Positions 1 through 5,120 of a DNA stretch of 5,120 bases are shown here, piece by piece (positions within the stretch are counted from its first letter, which is position 1; each line of letters begins with the position of its first letter). The notes beneath the pieces were generated by a model. That model saw only the letters and a list, made by a program, of their open reading frames with translations. It made no database searches and was not told the DNA's origin. The stretch lies in assembly GCA_029259995.1 (NCBI GenBank), contig JAJDEC010000501.1:1-5120 (forward strand). The letters run 5' to 3'. Made by a program: the position numbers and the translations under genes. The DNA comes from Phycisphaerae bacterium. Its GTDB lineage: Bacteria; Planctomycetota; Phycisphaerae; UBA1845; UTPLA1.

Positions 1-797
1 GTTGACGCAGCGGCCCCTTGTCCGCCATGCGCAAACTCGTAAAGAATCGATCCGTCCTTCGGATTGATCGCGATGATCTTCGAAGCGCCGACGGCGAGAA
101 TGTGCTCGGACGCCTTTTCGTCTTTGACGACAATGGGGGATTGCCACATCACCATGTCGGTACCGACGGCCCAGCGCTTCTTGCCCGTCCTGGCGTCGAA
201 ACCCATCAGGAATCGATCTTCGCCGCCGACCTGCAACGCAACGACGTCGCCGACAACAACAGGCGACGTGGAGAATCCGTAGCGAGGCGGCTTGGCGCCA
301 TGGTCCTTGTTCAACTCGGTCGCCCATGCCTCCTTGCCGGTCTTCAATTCAACGGCGACGAATCGACCGCGCGGCGTCAGGCAGTAAGCGTGATGCGCAT
401 CGATGGCCGGCGTCGAAATCGGACCGTCGTGGGCGCCATCCTCGCCCGGAAACTTGTCTTCGAGCCGATATCGCCAAAGCTCCTTCCCGGTCTTCTTGTC
501 AAACGCCGCCGCCACATCATCGGCGCCGGCTGTGAACATCGTGACAACGTAATGGTCGCGAACAGCCACGCCCGAATAGCCGCTGCCGATGGGCATCTTC
601 CATGCGATGTCGAGACCGATCGCATCTTCGCGAGACAGAATCGTTGAGTAGTTCCAGGATCCCGTTCCGTCTTCGCCACGATAGCCCGGCCAATGCTTGG
701 GCGGAACTGCCATGGCACTGGACGCCGCGACAAGGATCGCGATGAGCGCTGACTGCAAGATGACGCGGGATCGATGGCGAGCTGGATATTCTGACAT
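1..797 (-). CDS. Exported PQQ-like beta-propeller repeat protein (3' end cut by window edge)
   Basis: The frame is open from the ATG at 797 to the left edge, giving 265 residues with no stop. Residues 1-30 form a signal peptide: a basic stretch (RHRSR), a hydrophobic core (ILQSALIAILVAA) and an Ala-x-Ala-like cleavage site (AMA, then VPP). The mature protein starts with WPGYRGEDGTG (36-46), a variant of the W-x3-RG-x2-G-x-G motif at the head of many planctomycete propeller proteins. Four PQQ-like blade repeats follow, each with D/N-x-x-[TD]-G-[KS] and mostly a Trp or Tyr four to five residues later: AFDKKTGKELWRY (98-110), AVELKTGKEAWAT (148-160), GFDARTGKKRWAV (199-211) and AINPKDGSILYEF (243-255). 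The family includes BamB-like scaffold proteins and quinoprotein dehydrogenases. No catalytic residues are visible in this part, so enzyme or scaffold cannot be decided. The protein should act outside the cytoplasmic membrane. GAGAGG eight bases upstream supports the start. The missing 3' part should hold the remaining blades. Confidence 0.9.
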   Translation of the reverse strand, partial: MSEYPARHRSRVILQSALIAILVAASSAMAVPPKHWPGYRGEDGTGSWNYSTILSREDAIGLDIAWKMPIGSGYSGVAVRDHYVVTMFTAGADDVAAAFDKKTGKELWRYRLEDKFPGEDGAHDGPISTPAIDAHHAYCLTPRGRFVAVELKTGKEAWATELNKDHGAKPPRYGFSTSPVVVGDVVALQVGGEDRFLMGFDARTGKKRWAVGTDMVMWQSPIVVKDEKASEHILAVGASKIIAINPKDGSILYEFAHGGQGAAAS

Positions 798-805
798 TCA
801 AATTG

Positions 806-811
806 CCTCTC
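806..811 (-). promoter_or_regulatory. Ribosome binding site of the beta-propeller gene
   Basis: GAGAGG on the minus strand lies eight bases before the ATG at 797. It fixes the start of a gene whose frame would otherwise be judged only by its product. Confidence 0.6.
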
Positions 812-1071
812 ACATGTATTCGGAACTGTCTCTTGACAACGGGCTGGGAACGTCATCCATTGGGGCGACAGACCGTCATCAGTGTTTGATTTCATGACTG
901 GCTGAGATGCCGGAGGATACTCCGGAATGGATCCCCTCTCCACTCGAACCGACATTCAAAATCGACACTGTATGGAGCCGTCGATTGTCGACCAAGCCCT
1001 TCTGTCTACGCGATCAAATGACACAAGGCTGCTCTGGATCCAAATCAGCCGAATTACCCAATTCAACGAGC

Positions 1072-1101
1072 GTGACGCCGAAACCTCTCGCGGATTATGA
1101 T
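1072..1101 (+). promoter_or_regulatory. Weak candidate sigma-70 promoter of the glycosylase gene
   Basis: GTGACG at 1072-1077 matches TTGACA at four of six bases. After an 18-base spacer, TATGAT at 1096-1101 matches TATAAT at five of six. A transcript would start near 1108, just before the ribosome site at 1111, leaving a leader of about 16 bases. The spacing is good but the -35 box is poor, and such pairs occur by chance. Confidence 0.25.
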
Positions 1102-1110
1102 GGATCCGTC

Positions 1111-1115
1111 GAGGA
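1111..1115 (+). promoter_or_regulatory. Ribosome binding site that fixes the glycosylase start
   Basis: GAGGA is followed by eight bases and the ATG at 1124. The longer frame could begin at an ATG at 1097, but the ribosome site lies downstream of that codon. The catalytic N-terminal proline also requires the 1124 start. Confidence 0.7.
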
Positions 1116-1123
1116 TCAGAAAA

Positions 1124-2017
1124 ATGCCGGAATTGCCCGACATTGAGGCATATTGCGCAGCCTTGCGCCTCAAGATCGTCAATCAGCCACTTGATCGGGC
1201 GCGTGTCCTGAATCCCTTTCTGTTGCGCTCATTCGATCCGCCCGTCGACGCCATTGAGCACCAGGCAGTTCGCGCCGTCACTCGCCTCGGCAAGCGAATC
1301 GTGCTGGCCTTCGACGGCGAACGCTATGCCGTTATTCATCTCATGATCGCCGGTCGATTCCGATGGCTCGAAACCGGCCGGCACCTGCCCAGGAAACTCG
1401 CGCTGGCCGAGTTTGACTTTCCCTCGGGTACACTCGGCCTTACCGAAGCCGGTTCGAAACGCAGGGCGTCGCTTCATATCGTGCAAGGACAAGCCGGACT
1501 CGTTCCGCACACGCGCAGCGGAATCGAACCCCTGACCGCTTCAATCGAAGAATTCGCCGACGCACTCCGCCGCGAGAACCACACGCTCAAACGCTCGCTG
1601 ACGGATCCGCGGCTCTTCAGCGGAATTGGTAACGCCTACTCCGACGAGATACTCCACGCAGCGCGGCTGTCGCCAATCGTCTGGACGATGCGTTTGAGCG
1701 ATGACGAAATCGTGCGCTTGCGCGAGGCAACGATCAAAACGCTCACGCGCTGGACGCACGTGTTGACGGCGCAGTTCATGAAGAAATTCCCCGGCCCGGG
1801 CGACGTGACGGCATTCCGAAACGATTTCGCCGCACACGGGAAATTCGGCAAACCGTGCCCAGACTGCGCAGCACCGATTCAGCGCATTCGATACGCAGAC
1901 AACGAAACGAACTACTGCGCGAAATGCCAGACAGGGGGAATCGTGCTGGCAGACCGATCCATGTCGCGCTTGTTGAGAAACGACTGGCCGCGAACAATCG
2001 ACGACGCGACCGATTGA
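1124..2017 (+). CDS. Fpg/Nei-family DNA glycosylase / AP lyase (formamidopyrimidine-DNA glycosylase family)
   Basis: The product is 297 residues, close to the usual Fpg length. Family members remove oxidised bases from DNA and then cut the abasic site in base excision repair in the cytoplasm. The protein begins MPELPDIE: after Met removal the proline is the Schiff-base nucleophile and Glu3 the second catalytic residue. Other landmarks are the conserved Lys57 in RLGKRIV; HLMIAGRFRW (72-81) where canonical Fpg has HLGMSG; the helix-two-turn-helix segment FSGIGNAYSDEIL (165-177) with the DNA-binding Asn170; and a C-terminal zinc finger C245-x2-C248-x16-C265-x2-C268, ending CQTGG. Odd points: the finger arginine of canonical Fpg (QRATFYC in E. 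coli) is replaced by Asn260 in ADNETNYC, and the RRF of the void-filling loop reads RRA (113-115). I recall a widespread subfamily with these same features, so substrate range may differ from classic MutM. The start at 1124 rather than 1097 follows from the catalytic proline and the GAGGA site. I give no gene symbol because fpg/mutM or nei cannot be chosen safely. Confidence 0.93.
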   Translation: MPELPDIEAYCAALRLKIVNQPLDRARVLNPFLLRSFDPPVDAIEHQAVRAVTRLGKRIVLAFDGERYAVIHLMIAGRFRWLETGRHLPRKLALAEFDFPSGTLGLTEAGSKRRASLHIVQGQAGLVPHTRSGIEPLTASIEEFADALRRENHTLKRSLTDPRLFSGIGNAYSDEILHAARLSPIVWTMRLSDDEIVRLREATIKTLTRWTHVLTAQFMKKFPGPGDVTAFRNDFAAHGKFGKPCPDCAAPIQRIRYADNETNYCAKCQTGGIVLADRSMSRLLRNDWPRTIDDATD

Positions 2018-2057
2018 CACCGATTCCGCTTACAACCTACAGACGCTTCCAGAAGCC

Positions 2058-2111
2058 GTGTGGAACCGGCTAATAGCCGGTTCCAAAACGGGCCATTAGC
2101 CCGTTCCACAC
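2058..2111 (-). repeat. Two related palindromic units between convergent genes; possible terminator or REP-like element
   Basis: On the minus strand two 23-base units follow head to tail, 2108-2086 and 2085-2063, identical at 18 of 23 positions and both starting TGGAAC. The second is a perfect palindrome (2062-2084; 11-base arms around one base). The first forms the same hairpin with a 7-base Watson-Crick core (GGGC/GCCC plus AAC/GTT, 2087-2105), extended by G-U pairs only in minus-strand RNA. The whole block is also bounded by 17-base inverted arms (2058-2074 and 2095-2111) with one mismatch, so a single long stem is an alternative fold. The block lies 39 bases past the channel stop codon, and the first hairpin ends in a short TTTT. 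It may end transcription of either convergent gene, or be a copy of a dispersed palindromic repeat. The structure is certain; the role is inferred. Confidence 0.75.
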
Positions 2112-2149
2112 CCTGAGCTACAATTGGGCTCGGACGGCCGAATTCCTGA

Positions 2150-4618
2150 TCACTCTCCATCCGTCTTGATCCCCAATCGCTCCTTCACGTACACCTCATC
2201 CACCGACTGCGGTTCGCGCTGGATGTCGACGGCCGACAGCGATTCCGGCGGTGGTACCGACAGCTTGGCGATCGCGGCGGCCTCGCTTCGCCCCAGAATG
2301 TCCGGCGCGAGCTGCTTCGATCTCGGCGGCGGCGGCATCGCGCCGTCCGTCGGCGGCGGCGCATCCGCATTGTGCAGATGCAATGTCTGCGTCGGAAACG
2401 CAAACTCGACGCCCAGCTTGTTCGCCAGCCGCAGAATGTCGCAGAACAATCGATGCCGCTCACGCAACTCCGTCGCCCAGTCCGGCGTCTCGTGAAAACA
2501 GTAGAGCAGCACGTCAAGCGAATGCGCGCCGAACCCGTTGAAATACACGTGGTAGGAATCCTTGCGCGTGTACGGATGCCGCCGGATCAACTCGCGAACG
2601 CCTTCGCAAAAGGCATCGATTTTCTCCGGCGATGTGTCGTACGTCAGCCCCAGCGTCGTGCTGATCCGGCGATAGTGTCGTCGGCCGAAATTGTCGACCG
2701 TCGCATCGATCAGCTTTCCATTGGGCACATTGATCTGCGAGTTGTAGAACGTGCGAATGTGCGTGCTGCGAAACCCGACGGACTCAACAGTTCCTTCGAC
2801 ATCACCGATCTTGATCCAGTCGCCGATCTCGAAAGGCCGATCCAGCATGACCGTGATCGAGCCGAACATGTTCTTGATCGTGTCCTGCGCCGCCAATGCA
2901 AACGCCAATCCGCCGATTCCCAGACCACCGAGGAGTGCCCCGATGTCATTGGGATAGAATCGACCGAAGAAATAGACGATGCCGACAATCGTGATAACAA
3001 TTTTGAACGCCTTGCGGAGAAACGGCAGCAACAAGTCGTCGAAGGTCGACACATGCCCCTGCATCGAAATCGAGATAAACGCGATCACGATGTCGATCAC
3101 GCGATATGTGGCCCATATCCCTGCAAGAATCAGCACGAGCCAGCTGACCGTCGTCATCAGCGTGCCCATCCATGCCGGCAGCCACACCAGCGGCAGCAGC
3201 ATCAGCCAGACGTACGACATCAGCACAAGACCGATCGGCCGGAACGACTTGTCGCCAAACTCCTCATCCGTCTTGTCGTTGATGCGCCGCGCGACGAACC
3301 GCGAGGCGAAGCGCAGGATCACTTGCGCGCCGCGATCACAGACAATGCCGATCAATGCGATCGCCAGCAGGCCGATCCATTTCCAGATTTCGAGGAACCC
3401 GATCTTCCGCCACCCCCAGTCGGGCACGATCTTCAGCGTATAGAGCCAAGGTGTCTTGATGATGGAAGGCTCGAATGCGTCAGGAACCTTCGGCTGCGAG
3501 TACCAGACGGCGCGGATCATCTGGGGTAAAGACTCCAGCGTTTCGTCGCTGAAAAGCCAGCGGCCGTCCGGCATTCGTTCGAGGCTGATCGGCCACTCCT
3601 GTTCGATGGTCCAAAGCAACTGCGGCGACGTCAGGGCCGGATCATCCGACATCAGGTTGACTTGTATGTACGCGGTGCGATCAAGAACGAACTTCAATCC
3701 GCCGGCCAGCGCCTGTCCCGAAAAATCGTTTGAGCTCATCCCACGTTCGGATAGATTCAAACAGTCGGCCGGCGCTACGCGGCGCTTGACGTTCTCGTCA
3801 AACGCCTGAAGAAACGTACGCATCGTCGCCTGCACGGAGCGGAATTCCTTCGGGGCGTCGACTGCGGGCGCCCCCTTTTGACCGGCATCGCCGCCGGGTG
3901 GCGGCGTCGCTTCGCCGGCCGTCTCCTTCGTCGCACCCGTGCTGTCAGTCACCGTCGGCGCCGGCGCGGCCATGACGGCGAGCGACTTGATCTTCAGAAC
4001 CGTTTCGGGACCGAAATACCAGAGCCCGTCCTCTTCGCGCAACAGCCGGATATGGCAGACGAGCTCGTCCTTCTTGCCATCGGCGTCATCTTCCAATGCT
4101 GACGTCTCGGCGCGCTCCGATTCGGGAATGTCCTGCAGAAGCGGCTTCCCTTCAAACAGGCAGTGCTCCGTCGCATTCTCCGCAAGTTTGATCCGATCGA
4201 AGACCTCGGGGGCCGCCAGCTTGCGCGTGTCGATGAATTCGGCCAGCGAATTCGCAAGCGTCGGCAGGTCCTTCCTGGCCTCTTCGTCAAGCTTTGATGG
4301 ATCGAGATACGCGGCCATCTCGCGTCGCGCTTCCGGCGTACCGCGCTTGTACAACTCCAGGAAATCGTTCAGCGCAATATGCGCGGCCGAGCGCGGCGCC
4401 GGAGCCACGTTGGTTGCAACATCCGCCGGCGGGACCGGCTTCGTCGCCGGCTCGTCCGCCCGAAGCATGTCGGGCCACATCAACAGGCCGAACACGCACA
4501 CCAAGCCGACGCCCCGCCAGAACACGAATCGGCGCCGCAACGCCACACCCGCCTTTGTATGGATCAACATTTCTGGAATTCGCTCTTTTCCGCCTGATTC
4601 TGCTGTTTGATCGAACAT
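2150..4618 (-). CDS. MscS-family mechanosensitive ion channel with large periplasmic N-terminal region
   Basis: The 822-residue product is far longer than E. coli MscS (about 286). MscS channels open under membrane tension and release solutes during osmotic downshock. Order of parts: a signal peptide near 31-54 (RRRFVFWRG, hydrophobic core, MLRA before DEP); two similar soluble domains (about 80-216 and 259-375) joined by a Pro/Gly/Ala-rich linker (217-257); membrane segments near 409-427, 460-480, 485-515 and 536-553; the pore helix TM3 (557-593) with LLGGLGIGGLAFALAAQD, the Gly/Ala-rich packing pattern of MscS; the beta domain from RPFEIGDWIKIG (594-605) through VPNGKLIDATVDNF (631-644); an alpha/beta domain to about 745 ending FPTQTLHLH; and a Pro-rich tail. 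Start choice is open: the ATG at 4618 is the longest frame, but neither it nor the ATG at 4570 (residue 17) has a clear ribosome site. The 4570 start gives a shorter signal peptide and fits the TATAAT at 4627-4632, which sits too close to 4618 for an ordinary leader. It is convergent with the glycosylase gene and divergent from the Cys-rich gene, so it is probably transcribed alone. Confidence 0.92.
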   Translation of the reverse strand: MFDQTAESGGKERIPEMLIHTKAGVALRRRFVFWRGVGLVCVFGLLMWPDMLRADEPATKPVPPADVATNVAPAPRSAAHIALNDFLELYKRGTPEARREMAAYLDPSKLDEEARKDLPTLANSLAEFIDTRKLAAPEVFDRIKLAENATEHCLFEGKPLLQDIPESERAETSALEDDADGKKDELVCHIRLLREEDGLWYFGPETVLKIKSLAVMAAPAPTVTDSTGATKETAGEATPPPGGDAGQKGAPAVDAPKEFRSVQATMRTFLQAFDENVKRRVAPADCLNLSERGMSSNDFSGQALAGGLKFVLDRTAYIQVNLMSDDPALTSPQLLWTIEQEWPISLERMPDGRWLFSDETLESLPQMIRAVWYSQPKVPDAFEPSIIKTPWLYTLKIVPDWGWRKIGFLEIWKWIGLLAIALIGIVCDRGAQVILRFASRFVARRINDKTDEEFGDKSFRPIGLVLMSYVWLMLLPLVWLPAWMGTLMTTVSWLVLILAGIWATYRVIDIVIAFISISMQGHVSTFDDLLLPFLRKAFKIVITIVGIVYFFGRFYPNDIGALLGGLGIGGLAFALAAQDTIKNMFGSITVMLDRPFEIGDWIKIGDVEGTVESVGFRSTHIRTFYNSQINVPNGKLIDATVDNFGRRHYRRISTTLGLTYDTSPEKIDAFCEGVRELIRRHPYTRKDSYHVYFNGFGAHSLDVLLYCFHETPDWATELRERHRLFCDILRLANKLGVEFAFPTQTLHLHNADAPPPTDGAMPPPPRSKQLAPDILGRSEAAAIAKLSVPPPESLSAVDIQREPQSVDEVYVKERLGIKTDGE

Positions 4619-4626
4619 CGCTGGGC

Positions 4627-4632
4627 ATTATA
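4627..4632 (-). promoter_or_regulatory. Candidate -10 box of the channel gene
   Basis: A perfect TATAAT on the minus strand lies eight bases before the ATG at 4618 and 56 before the ATG at 4570. No good TTGACA-like box is found 16-18 bases upstream (the region reads CCGGCG). If real, transcription would begin near 4620, making the message leaderless for the 4618 start or giving a roughly 50-base leader for the 4570 start. Confidence 0.35.
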
Positions 4633-4817
4633 TCTACTAATCGACGTCCCGCCGGGCGCCATCCCGCGTTCAATAAAACCTGCATCCGCCGACACTTGCA
4701 CGATGAATAAGATGAATTCGCGACGGGCACGGAACCGATCGGTCCCGCACGCCGTCGAACATTCCATGTGACACCGATGGCATCGAGGGCCCCGCAGGAA
4801 GTCGCCAATAAGATTCG

Positions 4818-4823
4818 AAGGAG
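4818..4823 (+). promoter_or_regulatory. Ribosome binding site of the Cys-rich protein gene
   Basis: AAGGAG is followed by seven bases and a GTG start codon at 4831. It is the strongest Shine-Dalgarno match in the window, and it justifies calling a GTG-started gene cut by the window edge. Confidence 0.75.
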
Positions 4824-4830
4824 ATTAGCC

Positions 4831-5120
4831 GTGAACCGATCGCTGCCCATTCTGGAGAACGCCAAGATCGCATCGCCCTGCAGCATGTCATGGAACGCCA
4901 TGCGCGGCGACGATCGCACGCGATTCTGCAACGCCTGCGAGAAGAACGTCTACAACCTCGTCGGCATGAGCGACGACGAAGTCACGGCCCTCATCCGCGA
5001 GAAGGAAGGCCGTCTCTGCGTCCGACTTTACCAACGCCCCGATGGCACGCTCATCACAAGCGACTGCCCCGCCGGTCTACGCGCCGCCCGACGAAAGCTC
5101 GCCCGCGCCGTCGGCGCGAT
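4831..5120 (+). CDS. Conserved hypothetical protein with five-cysteine N-terminal domain (3' end cut by window edge)
   Basis: The GTG start follows AAGGAG at seven bases, and the frame stays open for 96 codons to the right edge. The domain holds cysteines at 17, 33, 36, 63 and 79. The pattern runs: SPCSMSWNAM (15-24), RTRFCNACEKNVYNL (29-43) with a CxxC, GMSDDEVTALIREKEG (45-60), RLCVRLYQRPDGTLIT (61-76) and SDCPAGLRAARRKLARA (77-93). I recall this arrangement (C-x3-W-x2-M, FCxxCxxxVYNL, CVRxYxRxDGT, DCPxGL) as a recurrent domain at the start of uncharacterised bacterial proteins, but I know no assigned function. The CxxC and spaced cysteines suggest metal binding or redox-active thiols; that is inference. 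There is no signal peptide, so this part is likely cytoplasmic. The basic stretch at the end (RAARRKLARA) may precede a membrane helix beyond the window. It is divergent from the channel gene, with 212 bases between. Confidence 0.85.
   Translation, partial: MNRSLPILENAKIASPCSMSWNAMRGDDRTRFCNACEKNVYNLVGMSDDEVTALIREKEGRLCVRLYQRPDGTLITSDCPAGLRAARRKLARAVGA

Larger units (their letters stand above)
798..1123. other. Divergent intergenic spacer between the propeller and glycosylase genes
   Basis: These 326 bases separate two divergently read genes and should hold both promoters. I see no third gene: the short plus-strand frame from 907 lacks a ribosome site and runs into the glycosylase gene out of frame. 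A short perfect inverted repeat (CCGGAG, loop GATA, CTCCGG) lies at 910-925. It has no T-run after it on either strand, so it is not a clear terminator; it could be an operator or chance. No convincing promoter with both boxes is visible for the propeller gene. One weak candidate exists for the glycosylase gene and is listed separately. Confidence 0.6.

Noticed and set aside
833..838. TTGACA on the plus strand in the divergent spacer
   Set aside because: No -10-like sequence lies 16-18 bases downstream, and it is almost 300 bases from the glycosylase start.
377..955. Minus-strand open frame (192 codons) overlapping the propeller gene
   Set aside because: It is in another frame on the same strand as a gene with a signal peptide and four PQQ-like repeats. 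The translation is Arg/Ser-rich with no domain, and its start lacks a ribosome site.
907..1146. Plus-strand open frame (79 codons) in the divergent spacer
   Set aside because: It has no ribosome site before the ATG, no recognisable domain, and it overlaps the glycosylase start out of frame.
2372..3529. Long plus-strand open frame (385 codons) opposite the channel gene
   Set aside because: It is antisense to the conserved pore and beta domains of MscS. Its product is an Arg/Asp/Gln-rich mix with no recognisable domain and no ribosome site; it is a by-product of GC-rich codon use.
3939..4610. Plus-strand open frame (223 codons) opposite the channel N-terminus
   Set aside because: The Ser/Arg-rich translation has no domain and no ribosome site. 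It mirrors the third-position bias of the channel gene.
4731..4746. Near-palindrome GGAACCGATCGGTCCC in the spacer before the Cys-rich gene
   Set aside because: It shares GGAACCG with the 2058-2111 repeat, but the arms are only eight bases with one mismatch and there is no second unit. Too short to tell from chance.
4287..4931. Minus-strand open frame (214 codons) spanning the channel start, the spacer and the Cys-rich gene
   Set aside because: It overlaps two well-supported genes, and its product has no domain.

Overview
The window looks like chromosomal DNA from a GC-rich Gram-negative bacterium, most likely a planctomycete. That is inferred from the style of the genes (a secreted PQQ-type beta-propeller protein with an N-terminal W-x3-R-G-x2-G-x-G motif, an MscS channel with a large periplasmic part, and a small Cys-rich domain I recall mainly from hypothetical proteins of planctomycetes and relatives). 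No marker gene proves it.

Layout: there are four genes, alternating in direction. (1) A 5'-complete, 3'-cut gene on the minus strand runs off the left edge; it encodes an exported beta-propeller protein with PQQ-like repeats. (2) After a 326-base spacer, a divergent plus-strand gene encodes a Fpg/Nei-type DNA glycosylase with an unusual set of lesion-contact residues. (3) Convergent to it is a long minus-strand gene for an MscS-family mechanosensitive channel with a duplicated periplasmic domain. The 132 bases between the two stop codons hold a pair of related palindromes. (4) After a 212-base divergent spacer, a plus-strand gene with a strong ribosome site encodes a small five-cysteine domain and runs off the right edge. 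The two edge genes are open at the window ends.

The genes do not form an operon: each is divergent or convergent to its neighbours, so each presumably has its own promoter. They do not suggest one pathway. The products cover a cell-envelope propeller protein, DNA repair, osmotic-shock protection and an unknown Cys-rich protein. I see no mobile element, CRISPR array, tRNA, rRNA or phage gene, and no convincing new multi-gene system.

The most interesting non-coding signal is the palindrome pair at 2058-2111. Its two units differ by a compensatory base-pair swap and by changes that remain pairable as G-U only in minus-strand RNA, pointing to a transcribed 3' structure of the channel gene, or to a REP-like repeat family.
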